From NCBI GenBank assembly GCA_021793295.1, contig JAJYTA010000003.1:1-64000 (forward strand): a stretch of 64,000 nt of DNA, read 5' to 3'. Shown piece after piece: positions 8,932 through 17,009 of the stretch. Made by a program: the position numbers and the translations under genes. The stretch comes from Actinomycetes bacterium. Its GTDB lineage: Bacteria > Actinomycetota > Actinomycetes > Jiangellales > Jiangellaceae. The stretch's first letter is position 1; the number at the start of each line of letters is the position of its first letter. The notes below the pieces were generated by a model. That model did no database searches and was not told where the DNA came from. It was given only the letters and a program-made list of their open reading frames with translations.

Positions 8932-9468
8932 TCACGGCGGCGGTGCGCCCGGCACCGCCCACGGTGAGCGGTCGTCACGGAACACCGCGATGACCGCCAC
9001 GGTCACCGTCGCCGTCATCGACCACACGATCAGTCCGGCCTGCGACTGCATCTGCAGGTCCACCACGTGCTCGGTCCCGTCGGCCCACCCGGCCATGTCG
9101 TCGCTGCCGCCGAGCAGGCCTCCGGTCAGTTCGGCCAGCAACGACCCGCCGAAACCCAGGATGGCCACGGCCAGCAGCACGGTCACCGGACGATGCCGGT
9201 GCCGCGCGCTGAACACGACCGCCATCAGCAGCCCGCACCCGGCAGCCAACAGCGCGAACACGGCGTCACGGCCGAACAGCTTCTGTCCCTCACGGGCGTC
9301 GAGCCGCACCTCACCGTTCACCACGGTAGCGGTGACGTCAGGAGCGAGCAGCCACCACGCCACGCCCATGACGACTCCGGCCACCACCGTGGCCACGACG
9401 ATCTCGGCCACGACCCGCGTCGTCCGCGCCCCCGCATGGCCCAGCCGCTCCGCTCTGGTCATGGTCAT
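8932..9468 (-). CDS. Small integral membrane protein of unknown function
   Basis: A 178-residue protein with about four hydrophobic segments. One is near 21-44, then there is a pair at about 72-88 and 97-116 separated by a short basic loop, and a last one near 148-168. Between the first two lies an extracytoplasmic-looking stretch [17 protein letters not shown]. The C terminus is proline-rich and soluble. I do not recognise a named family; similar proteins of the DUF2567 kind occur in actinobacteria, but I could not confirm that. Its ATG overlaps the dnaE stop by 4 bp (ATGA), so it is translationally coupled to the replicative polymerase gene. Confidence 0.7.
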   Translation of the reverse strand: MTMTRAERLGHAGARTTRVVAEIVVATVVAGVVMGVAWWLLAPDVTATVVNGEVRLDAREGQKLFGRDAVFALLAAGCGLLMAVVFSARHRHRPVTVLLAVAILGFGGSLLAELTGGLLGGSDDMAGWADGTEHVVDLQMQSQAGLIVWSMTATVTVAVIAVFRDDRSPWAVPGAPPP

Positions 9469-12400
9469 GTGAGACACGAGGGCCCCAACAGCGCCTTGAG
9501 GTCTCCCATCAGCGCCGTGGACGGCGTCACCCGTAAACCGTCGGCCAGCCGCATCACCGTCGTGCGCCCAGACCCAGTCAGCTTGAGGTGCACCTCGGTC
9601 ATCCCGGGATGCGTGGCCAGCACGTCCTTCAACCGGTCGACCATCGGCGGCGTGCACCGGCTGGTCGGCATGGTGACGGTGATCGGCCCGGACGGGGCGT
9701 CGGCGAGGTCAGGCAGGCTCAGCTCGGCCGCGATCAGCTGCGGCGACTCCTCACGCCGGTCCAGGCGTCCCTTGACCACGACGATCTCGTCTTCGGCGAG
9801 TTGCAGCGCGTAGAGCTGATAGGTGGCCGGGAAGAACATCGCCTCGATGGCGCCCTCGAGATCCTCGATGGTCACGATGGCCCAGGTGTCGCCGCGCTTG
9901 CTGATCTTGCGCTGCATCGACGTGATGAGACCGGCGATGGTGACGGTGGTGCCATTGGGCACCTCGTCTTCGTCGGCCAGGGTGGAGATGGGGCGGTCGG
10001 CGACGTTGGCGATGACGTGTTCGAGACCGAGCAACGGGTGATCGGAGACGTACAGGCCGAGCATCTCGCGCTCGTAGGCGAGCTTTTGTTTCTTGTCCCA
10101 CTCCGACAGCTCCGGCACCGTGACCTCGAAGCCCGTGGTCTCTTCGGCGGCACCACCGAACAGGTCGAACTGTCCGACCGCCTCGTTGCGCTTGAGGGTG
10201 ATGACGGTGTCGACGGCTTCGTCGACCACGGACACCAAGGCGCGGCGCGCGTAACCCATCGAGTCGAACGCCCCCGCGCGGGCCAGCGACTCGACCACGC
10301 GCTTGTTGCACACATTGACCGGGACCTTGTCCATGAAGTCCGGGAACGACTCGAATCGGCCCTTGGACTCGCGCGCGGCCACGATGCTGTCGACGACGTT
10401 GGACCCGACGTTGCGAATGGCGGTCAGCCCGAAGCGGACATCGGTGCCTACCGGTGTGAAGTCGCCGGCGGATTCGTTGACGTCCGGCGGCAGCACCTTG
10501 ATCCCCATGCGCCGGCACTCCGACAGATACAGCGCCGTCTTGTCCTTGTCGTCACCGACTGAGGTGAGCAGTGCGGCCATGTACTCGGCCGGGTAGTTGG
10601 CCTTGAGGTAGGCCGTCCAGTACGCGATGACGCCGTACGCGGCGCTGTGCGCCTTGTTGAACGCGTAGTCGGAGAAGGGGACGAGGATGTCCCACAGCGT
10701 CTTGATGGCGTCTTCGGGAAACCCGTTGGCTTTCATGCCCTCGGAGAACGGCACGAACTCCGCGTCGAGGACTTCGCGCTTCTTCTTGCCCATCGCCCGC
10801 CGGAGCAAGTCCGCTTTACCGAGCGTGTACCCGGCCAGCTTCTGCGCGATCTCCATGACCTGCTCTTGATAGATGATCAAGCCGTAGGTGGTGCCCAGGA
10901 TCGGCTCGAGCGCCTCGGCGAGGTCGGGATGGATCGGCGTGATCGGTTGCTGCCCGTTCTTACGCAGCGCGTAGTTGATGTGGCTGTTGGCGCCCATGGG
11001 CCCGGGGCGGTACAGCGCGATGACAGCGGAGATGTCCTCGAAGTTGTCCGGCTTCATCTGCCGGAGCAGGGACCGCATCGGCCCGCCGTCGAGCTGGAAC
11101 ACACCGAGAGTGTCGCCCCGCCCGAGCAGCTCGTAGGCGGGTTTGTCGTCCAGCGGCAGTTCCTCGAGAACGACCGGGTCCTTGCCGTTGCGCTGGATGT
11201 TGCGCAGCGCGTCGTCGAGGATCGTCAGGTTGCGCAGGCCCAGAAAGTCCATCTTGACCAGGCCGAGGTCTTCGCAGGTCGGGTAGTCGAACTGCGTGAT
11301 GATGGCGCCGTCCTGCTCGCGCTTCATGATCGGGATGGTGTCGAGCAGCGGCGCGGAGGACATGATGACCCCGGCGGCGTGCACGCCCCACTGGCGCTTG
11401 AGGTTCTCCAGCCCCTTCGCGGTGTCGACGACCTGGCGCACCTCGGCATCGGACTCGTAGAGCGAACGGAACTCGCCGGCCTCGGCGTAGCGCGCGTGCT
11501 GGGGGTCGAAGATGCCGTTGAGTGGAATGTCCTTGCCCATCACCGGCGGCGGCATCGCCTTCGTGATGCGCTCGCCCATCGAGAACGGGTAGCCGAGCAC
11601 GCGCGAGGCGTCCTTGATGGCCTGCTTGGCCTTGATGGTGCCGTAGGTGACGATCTGCGCGACGCGGTCGCTGCCGTACCGCTCGGTGACGTAGCGGATG
11701 ACCTCGCCGCGCCGACGTTCATCGAAGTCGATGTCGAAGTCCGGCATCGACATGCGTTCGGGATTGAGGAACCGCTCGAAGATCAGCCCGTGGACCAGCG
11801 GGTCCAGGTCGGTGATGCCCATGGCATAGGCCGCGATGGAGCCGGCACCGGAGCCACGGCCGGGCCCGACCCGGATGCCGTTGCGCTTGGCCCAGTTGAT
11901 GAAGTCGGCGACGACGAGGTAATACCCGGCGTACCCCTTGTTCGTGACGACATCGGTCTCGTACTCGGCGCGCTTGCGGGCTTCATCGGGGATGCCGTTC
12001 GGGTAACGCGCGTGCAGGCCGCGCTCGACTTCCTTGATGAACCAGGAGACCTCGTCCTCGCCCTGCGGCACCGGAAAGCGGGGCATGTAGGCGCCGGCTT
12101 CCTCGACGAACTTCACATCGCAGCGCTCGGCGATGAGCATCGTGTTGTCGCACGCCTCAGGGAAGTCCGCCCAGATCTCGCGCATCTGTTCGGCGGACTT
12201 GAGGTAGTAGTCGTCGCCGTCGAGCTTGAACCGTTTCGGGTCGGCCATGGTGGAGCCGGTCCCCACGCACAGCAGTACCTCGTGCGCCTTGGAGTCATCC
12301 TTGTGCGTGTAGTGCAGGTCGTTGGTGGCCAGCAGCGGCAGGGACAGGTCTTTGGCCAGGCGCAGCAAGTCCTCGCGCACGCGCCGCTCGATGTCCAGGC

Positions 12401-12992
12401 CGTGCTCCATGAGCTCGAGGAAGTAGTTGCCGGGACCGAAGATGTCGCGGAACTCCGCGGCGGCCGCGCGGGCTTCGTCGTACTTGCCCAACCGGAGCAT
12501 GGTCTGCACTTCGCCACTGGGGCAGCCGGTGGTGGCGATGAGCCCGCTGGCGTAGGTCTGCAACAGTTCGCGATCCATGCGGGGCTTGAAGTAGAACCCC
12601 TCGATGGAGGCCAGCGACGACAGCCGGAACAGGTTGTGCATGCCGCCGGTGGTCTCGGCCAGCATCGTCATGTGCGTGTACGCGCCGCTGCCCGCGACGT
12701 CGTCGCCGCCGCCGTCGCCCCAGCGGACTCGGGTCTTGTCGAAGCGGCTGGTGCGCGGGGTGATGTAGGCCTCGGTGCCGATGATGGGCTTGATACCGAA
12801 CTTGTTGGCCGTGCGGTAGAAGTCGTGCGCGCCGAACACGTTGCCGTGGTCGGTCATCGCCAGTGCCGGCATGTTCAGCCGCTGCGCTTCGGTGAACAGG
12901 TCGTTGAGCCGCGCCGCTCCGTCGAGCATCGAATACTCGGTGTGCACATGCAGGTGCACGAAATTCGCGGACGTGGACCCGGCACTCGACAC
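9465..12992 (-). CDS. dnaE: DNA polymerase III alpha subunit
   Basis: The replicative polymerase subunit, about 1175 residues. It has an N-terminal PHP domain ([15 protein letters not shown]), the family C palm with the catalytic aspartate motif [12 protein letters not shown], a fingers region, a helix-hairpin-helix segment, and a C-terminal OB fold ([19 protein letters not shown]). I placed the start at the GTG at 12990-12992 because an AGGAGG lies 11 nt upstream; an earlier in-frame start at 13061 is possible but lacks such support. It is read in the same direction as the chorismate mutase gene 550 bp upstream and is coupled to a small membrane-protein gene downstream. DnaE1-type, essential. 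Confidence 0.97.
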   Translation of the reverse strand: MSSAGSTSANFVHLHVHTEYSMLDGAARLNDLFTEAQRLNMPALAMTDHGNVFGAHDFYRTANKFGIKPIIGTEAYITPRTSRFDKTRVRWGDGGGDDVAGSGAYTHMTMLAETTGGMHNLFRLSSLASIEGFYFKPRMDRELLQTYASGLIATTGCPSGEVQTMLRLGKYDEARAAAAEFRDIFGPGNYFLELMEHGLDIERRVREDLLRLAKDLSLPLLATNDLHYTHKDDSKAHEVLLCVGTGSTMADPKRFKLDGDDYYLKSAEQMREIWADFPEACDNTMLIAERCDVKFVEEAGAYMPRFPVPQGEDEVSWFIKEVERGLHARYPNGIPDEARKRAEYETDVVTNKGYAGYYLVVADFINWAKRNGIRVGPGRGSGAGSIAAYAMGITDLDPLVHGLIFERFLNPERMSMPDFDIDFDERRRGEVIRYVTERYGSDRVAQIVTYGTIKAKQAIKDASRVLGYPFSMGERITKAMPPPVMGKDIPLNGIFDPQHARYAEAGEFRSLYESDAEVRQVVDTAKGLENLKRQWGVHAAGVIMSSAPLLDTIPIMKREQDGAIITQFDYPTCEDLGLVKMDFLGLRNLTILDDALRNIQRNGKDPVVLEELPLDDKPAYELLGRGDTLGVFQLDGGPMRSLLRQMKPDNFEDISAVIALYRPGPMGANSHINYALRKNGQQPITPIHPDLAEALEPILGTTYGLIIYQEQVMEIAQKLAGYTLGKADLLRRAMGKKKREVLDAEFVPFSEGMKANGFPEDAIKTLWDILVPFSDYAFNKAHSAAYGVIAYWTAYLKANYPAEYMAALLTSVGDDKDKTALYLSECRRMGIKVLPPDVNESAGDFTPVGTDVRFGLTAIRNVGSNVVDSIVAARESKGRFESFPDFMDKVPVNVCNKRVVESLARAGAFDSMGYARRALVSVVDEAVDTVITLKRNEAVGQFDLFGGAAEETTGFEVTVPELSEWDKKQKLAYEREMLGLYVSDHPLLGLEHVIANVADRPISTLADEDEVPNGTTVTIAGLITSMQRKISKRGDTWAIVTIEDLEGAIEAMFFPATYQLYALQLAEDEIVVVKGRLDRREESPQLIAAELSLPDLADAPSGPITVTMPTSRCTPPMVDRLKDVLATHPGMTEVHLKLTGSGRTTVMRLADGLRVTPSTALMGDLKALLGPSCLT

Positions 12993-13191
12993 GACGACTG
13001 ACGCCTCCTCGATGATCGACGACCACCACCCAAGGCGGACTCGCGATGGGGACGAGAGCAACCCTATGCGCCCGCGCCGACACCGCTTCGCAGACTCACC
13101 GGCCGCCGCGCAGCCTGTGACTGATGAGGCAAATGTGACTATTGAGGAGCGGCTTCGACCTCCGCTCTGGGTGAAGAATGCGCGGGTGGAC

Positions 13192-13239
13192 GATCATGAG
13201 CAGTTTGCAGCGCTGTAGCGCCGCAGGCGCCTCATGATC
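13192..13239. repeat. Inverted repeat / hairpin upstream of dnaE
   Basis: The 9-bp arms gatcatgag (13192-13200) and ctcatgatc (13231-13239) are exact reverse complements. Inside them sits a smaller hairpin, gcgc-tgta-gcgc at 13210-13221. It lies between the chorismate mutase gene and dnaE and just before the 150-bp repeat element. It may terminate transcription coming towards dnaE, but no T-run is present on either side. Confidence 0.6.
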
Positions 13240-13264
13240 TTGCCTGGACGCGTTGCGCTGCTTC

Positions 13265-13415
13265 GCCGTGAAGATCGCCGTGCACAAATATGCCGGCCCG
13301 ACCGGGTCGTGAAGGTCGTCGTGCACATATACGCCGGCGCGACCGGGTCGTGAAGATCGTCGTGCCGATTCGGGCCGACCATAGCGGCACTTTCGCGCAC
13401 GACGATCTTCACGAC
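13265..13415. repeat. 150-bp element, copy 1 (three direct plus one inverted 18-bp motif)
   Basis: The 18-bp motif gtcgtgaagatcgtcgtg occurs in direct orientation at 13265-13282 (two changes), 13306-13323 (one change) and 13347-13364 (exact). It is then inverted at 13398-13415 (exact). Start-to-start spacings are 41, 41 and 51 bp. The sequence after each motif is related too, usually reading a.t.tgccg. The same layout with 40, 41 and 51 bp occurs at 24517 and 25841. It is intergenic and not coding: frames through it only give repeats such as VVKIVV. Positions 13416-13549, up to the chorismate mutase stop, hold no other recognisable feature. Confidence 0.9.
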
Positions 13416-13549
13416 CGAGTACGGCGGAGGCCAGGTTCCGATCACCTGGACGGATGCCCAGTACGACGAACGCTGCCGCCCAGGTGGAACGCACGCTGCA
13501 GCCCCGGCTGAACGAAAGCACACCACCGGGTGATCTCCGGGACCCGGGC

Positions 13550-14494
13550 TCAGCCGCGCCACACCGGCGGGTCGTCGTCTCCGGAGCGCTCCGCCGCCTC
13601 GAGCCCGGCCTCGATGACCGCTGCCACGATCGCCTCGATCGCCGCCCGCGACAGTGAGGGCGCGCGCCGCGCCATCGCGGTCACGATCTCAGCCTCGCGG
13701 GCGCGGTCCCGCCCGGCGTGTCCGCCGACGGGCTTGAGCTGCTGGATCCGCCCTGCCACTCCCACGCGGTACTCCAGCAACGTCGCGATGACGGCGTCGA
13801 TGCCGTCGATCACCTCGCGGCCGGCTCCCAGCGTGTCCGGGACCGCCGGGCGCACGAGTGGACCCAACCGCGCCGCCGCCTCGCGCGCCTGGGCCACGTC
13901 CGCCGCGCTCACTGAACCGGACAACCACAACGCGTCGGCCCCGGCGGCCACTGCGACACCGGCGAGCCCGCCGACGCCTGCGCCTGGACCGGCCGCCGCG
14001 GCATCGGCACCGGAGCACAGCCGAGCCAGCACCGGCACGCCATAGTGGTGCCTGGCTCGCTCGATCGCCGACGCGTGCTCCACGTCCACCACGACAGCGT
14101 CGATCGGACCGGCATCGCCGTCGGCCGCACCGGCGCCGTCACCGAGAGCGCCGAGCCGCAGCACGACCGGCGTGCCCGACCGCCTGGCGGCAGCCGCGTG
14201 GGCCGCGTGCCGGCCGGCGGAGTCGCCGACGACGATGCCGGCGGCCGTCCGCGCGACCGCGTCCACGACGTGCAGCCCGCCCCCGACACCGGTGACGTCG
14301 ACGATCGCCGCAGCGTCAGTGGACCCGACGGCGGCGACGCCGGCGGGCGCGACGACACAATCGACGTCAGCACCCGTACCGGGCGGGGCGATGACCGGCA
14401 CCGAGTGTCCGCCGACGGCGACGTCGCCGAACCTGACCACGGTCGTTCGGCGAGCCGAGCTCGCCCGCGCTGTCCGGTGCGTGGGGGCGGTCAC
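13550..14494 (-). CDS. Chorismate mutase (AroQ type) fused to a degenerate DAHP-synthase-like domain
   Basis: A 314-residue protein in two parts. Residues about 224-302 form an AroQ chorismate mutase helix bundle with the expected active-site set: Arg226, Arg243, Lys254, Asp263, Arg266 and Glu267 (motifs EYRVGVAGRI and DRAREAEI). Residues about 18-212 resemble the barrel of type I-beta DAHP synthases, for example GHSVPVIAPPG near the start and VAVAAGADALWLSG near the end. The GPC, KPRTS and SHxxG metal/phosphate motifs are lost. So the mutase should be active while the barrel looks catalytically dead, perhaps regulatory or structural. The GTG start has an AGGAG 9 nt upstream. The rluD gene lies upstream on the same strand. 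Confidence 0.75.
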   Translation of the reverse strand: MTAPTHRTARASSARRTTVVRFGDVAVGGHSVPVIAPPGTGADVDCVVAPAGVAAVGSTDAAAIVDVTGVGGGLHVVDAVARTAAGIVVGDSAGRHAAHAAAARRSGTPVVLRLGALGDGAGAADGDAGPIDAVVVDVEHASAIERARHHYGVPVLARLCSGADAAAAGPGAGVGGLAGVAVAAGADALWLSGSVSAADVAQAREAAARLGPLVRPAVPDTLGAGREVIDGIDAVIATLLEYRVGVAGRIQQLKPVGGHAGRDRAREAEIVTAMARRAPSLSRAAIEAIVAAVIEAGLEAAERSGDDDPPVWRG

Positions 14495-14828
14495 ATGAGC
14501 TCCTGTCCGGTGAGCACCAGCGCCGAGGCTGCGCCCGGCCGACGGATGCGTGGAAATGCTCCAGGCTTTCGCCTGAGGCGTTCAGGTGCCGACTCGGGGT
14601 GGGGTATGTCCCGCGTCCGCTATCCGACGCGGCCGGCGATCCGGGCCGGCTCGGTCACGACGTGACGACATGCGTATGGCATGGCTCAGGGCGTAGGCAT
14701 GGCATGGGTATGTCGCGGAGATTACCTGCACAGCGACCACGGCGTCCACCAACCGGACAAATCCGCTCGTATCGCGAGACGCCGTCACGGCGCCGGGCCG
14801 GGAGCGGCCTACGCCGTCCTGCAGCGGC
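14495..14828. other. 334-bp intergenic stretch, no gene recognised
   Basis: Lies between the rluD stop and the chorismate mutase start, both minus strand. Open frames here have no family character and no good ribosome sites. A short hairpin caggc-tttc-gcctg occurs near 14561-14574. Around 14680-14712 the word ggcat(g)g is repeated several times. On the minus strand it probably contains the chorismate mutase promoter, but no clear -10/-35 pair was identified. Confidence 0.5.
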
Positions 14829-15752
14829 TCAGCCGGCCAGTCGGTCGAGGGCGGACTGGAGGTCGGCCGGGTACGGAGACGAGAACTCCACCCGCTCCCC
14901 CGTGCCCGGATGCTCGAAGCCGAGCCTGACGGCGTGCAACCACTGTCGTTCGAGACCGAGCCGCGCCGACAGCGCCGGATCGGCGCCATAAGTCGCATCG
15001 CCCACACACGGATGGCGCAGTGCGCTCATGTGCACCCGGATCTGGTGCGTGCGTCCGGTCTCGAGGCGGATCTCGAGCAGGCTCGCCGCGGGGAACGCCT
15101 CCAGCGTCTCGTAATGGGTCACGCTGGGCCGCCCGCCGGCAACGACGGCCCACTTGTAGTCGTGCACCGGATGGCGGTCGATCGGGGCGTCGACGGTCCC
15201 GCGGGACGGGTCGGGGTGCCCTTGGACCAGGGCGTGGTAGATCTTGTCGACCGAACGCTGCTTGAACTGCCGTTTCAGTGACGAGTACGCACGCTCGGAC
15301 TTGGCGACGACCATCACTCCGCTGGTCCCGACGTCGAGTCGGTGCACGATGCCTTGGCGCTCAGCCGCCCCACTCGTGGTGATGGTGAACCCGGAGCCGG
15401 CCAGCCCACCTACGACCGTCGGGCCGCTCCACCCCGGGCTGGGGTGCGCCGCGACGCCGACCGGCTTGTCGACCACGACGATGTCCGCGTCGTCGTGGAT
15501 CACCCGCATCCCGGCCACCTGCTCGGGCACGACCTGGACCGGGGCCGGCTGCGCGGGGATGTCGACCTCCAGCCACGCGCCCCCGCGCACTCGCGCCGAC
15601 TTCGCCGACACGGCGCCGTCGACGACGACGTGGCCGTCCTCGATCAAACTCGCCGCCTTCGAGCGCGAGAATCCGAACAGCCGCGACAGGGCCGCGTCGA
15701 GACGCTCTCCTTCGAGGCCGTCCGGTACCGGCAGGCTGCGCCGCTCGGTCAC
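14829..15752 (-). CDS. RluA/RluD-family 23S rRNA pseudouridine synthase
   Basis: A 307-residue enzyme that converts specific uridines to pseudouridine in RNA. An S4 RNA-binding domain covers about residues 12-65 ([21 protein letters not shown]). The catalytic domain carries [16 protein letters not shown] with the nucleophilic aspartate, then HALVQGHP and the C-terminal [21 protein letters not shown]. The start is a GTG at 15750-15752. It sits 49 bp downstream of the DksA/TraR gene. In many actinobacteria lspA lies exactly there, but it is absent here. RluD-like is the best subgroup guess; the exact rRNA site cannot be assigned. Confidence 0.92.
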   Translation of the reverse strand: MTERRSLPVPDGLEGERLDAALSRLFGFSRSKAASLIEDGHVVVDGAVSAKSARVRGGAWLEVDIPAQPAPVQVVPEQVAGMRVIHDDADIVVVDKPVGVAAHPSPGWSGPTVVGGLAGSGFTITTSGAAERQGIVHRLDVGTSGVMVVAKSERAYSSLKRQFKQRSVDKIYHALVQGHPDPSRGTVDAPIDRHPVHDYKWAVVAGGRPSVTHYETLEAFPAASLLEIRLETGRTHQIRVHMSALRHPCVGDATYGADPALSARLGLERQWLHAVRLGFEHPGTGERVEFSSPYPADLQSALDRLAG

Positions 15753-15801
15753 GCCGAACCGGCTCTGACCGCTCGGGCCCCGCCCGCAGCGCCGACGAGC
15801 G

Positions 15802-16281
15802 TCAACGGCGCTCCTGGCGCTGTTTGCAGGCCATGCACAGGGTGGCTCGGGGGAACGCCTGCAGGCGCGCCTTGCCGATGGGATTGCCGCAGTTCTCGCA
15901 CACGCCGTACGTGCCGGCCCGGATACGGTTCAATGCCCGTTCGGTCTGGGTCAGCATCTCGCGGTGACTCGCCGCCAGCGACATCTCGTGCTCGCGCTCG
16001 AACGTCTTCGACCCCGTGTCGGCCTGGTCTTCGCCTCCGGTGTCACCGGCGCGGAGCAGATCGGCGATGTCGGCCTCGGCCTCGTCGATCTCCGCTCGCA
16101 GGCGGGTGGCCTCGGCTTCCAGGACCTGCTGGACCTCGCTCAGCTCTTCAGCCGTCCACGGGTCTTCGTCAGCGCGAACGACCAGCGCCGACGCCGCGGC
16201 CTCCGTGGCCCCGGTCGCATCTTCGTCGGCCACCGTACTCACCTTCGCCTTCGCTGCCCGCCCGCGTTGCCGTTCCGCCAT
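15802..16281 (-). CDS. DksA/TraR-family C4 zinc-finger protein
   Basis: A 159-residue protein of the actinobacterial DksA/TraR group. The middle is a long acidic coiled coil (about residues 40-110, starting [17 protein letters not shown]). It is followed by the C4 zinc finger [20 protein letters not shown]...C..C near the C terminus. Such proteins can insert into the RNA polymerase secondary channel; actinobacterial members are less well characterised than E. coli DksA. The ATG at 16279-16281 gives the basic start [13 protein letters not shown]. Twelve further in-frame residues upstream are possible but not convincing. It precedes rluD in the same direction. Confidence 0.9.
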   Translation of the reverse strand: MAERQRGRAAKAKVSTVADEDATGATEAAASALVVRADEDPWTAEELSEVQQVLEAEATRLRAEIDEAEADIADLLRAGDTGGEDQADTGSKTFEREHEMSLAASHREMLTQTERALNRIRAGTYGVCENCGNPIGKARLQAFPRATLCMACKQRQERR

Positions 16282-16376
16282 GATGGATCCCCCAGTTCCA
16301 CAAAGCCCGCCGCCCAACTACCCCGTCCCTGCTACAAAGCCAGGTCCGGTGAGAATAGATCCTGATGCGGCCTGCA

Positions 16377-16640
16377 TCAATTCTCGCCCCCCATGAGCTC
16401 GGCAACACGATCGCCGTACACGTCGGGAACCTCGACGATCTTCGTTCTGCTGTTCGACCCGGTGACCAAGATCACCTCACGCTTGCGACACCCGATGGCC
16501 TCGGCCAGCGCGTCGAGCGCCGCTCGGGTCGCGCGCCCCTCGACGGCCCGGGCGGTGACGGCCACCACCAGAGCATCGCCGTACCGGCCACCGACCCGGA
16601 CCCGCGCGGATCCGGGCTTGACCCTGATGGTGACGCGCAT
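16377..16640 (-). CDS. DUF167 (YggU-like) protein
   Basis: An 87-residue protein of the DUF167/YggU family: MRVTIRVKPGSARVRVGG, then GRATRAALDALAEAIG, and the signature VTGSNSRTKIVEV. The fold is known from family structures; the function is unknown. In actinobacteria it often sits beside ileS and the DksA/TraR gene, as here. The ATG at 16638-16640 gives the normal family length. A longer upstream frame exists but runs antisense through the ileS leader. It is divergent from ileS, so its promoter must lie close to the start of the T-box transcript. Confidence 0.88.
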   Translation of the reverse strand: MRVTIRVKPGSARVRVGGRYGDALVVAVTARAVEGRATRAALDALAEAIGCRKREVILVTGSNSRTKIVEVPDVYGDRVAELMGGEN

Positions 16641-16711
16641 CGCTCCAGCGTGCCACATGCCGTCGCGCAAATGCCGCGACCGGGTCCGCGCCCCGTGCGT
16701 ACACTGGGACG

Positions 16712-16997
16712 GCGAGCAGGCGTCGATGGGACAAGTAGCCGTGTCGACGGTCCACAGCGAGCCGGGGACGGTGCGAGCCCGGCGACACGAGCACAGGCGA
16801 AGATCACCCCGGAGCCGCCGGAAGAAAGGCGCTGTCGGCATGACGGCGCTGACTAGACCCGGCCGCAGGTAACGAAGCGGGCCACGTGCTGATGTTCGGC
16901 GTGGCCAAGGAGGGTGGTACCGCGGGGTTCACCTCGTCCCTCCGTCGTACGACCGGTCCGGCCGGGCACCCCCGAGCCGGAACACCACGACGGAGGA
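16712..16997 (+). promoter_or_regulatory. T-box riboswitch controlling ileS translation
   Basis: The T-box sequence agggtggtaccgcgg is at 16911-16925. Upstream are Stem I-like pairing (cgtgtcg 16740-16746 with cgacacg 16783-16789) and a putative AUC isoleucine specifier at 16803-16805 within gaagatcacc. Two exclusive helices can form. The sequestering one pairs cctccgtcgt (16939-16948) with acgacggagg (16987-16996), which holds the ileS Shine-Dalgarno. The freeing one pairs ggaggg (16909-16914) with ccctcc (16938-16943) and leaves the UGGU bulge to bind uncharged tRNA(Ile) NCCA. This is the actinobacterial translational T-box design, with no terminator. A likely -10 box tacact lies at 16700-16705. 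The exact 5' end is inferred. Confidence 0.9.
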
Positions 16998-17009
16998 CCG
17001 CACGGACTG

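Noticed and set aside
10647-13001. 784-codon open frame on the plus strand
   Set aside because: Antisense to dnaE; it lacks family features and arises from high GC in the third codon position.
13096-13562. Several 70-140-codon frames around copy 1 of the repeat element
   Set aside because: They exist because the repeats lack stops; different frames on both strands are equally open and none matches a family.
14599-14991. 130-codon plus-strand frame between the chorismate mutase and rluD genes
   Set aside because: Arg/Pro/Ser-rich, overlaps rluD antisense, and has no convincing start signal.
15802-16317. Start of the DksA/TraR protein at 16317
   Set aside because: The first 12 residues are Gly-rich and unlike the family; the ATG at 16281 fits better.
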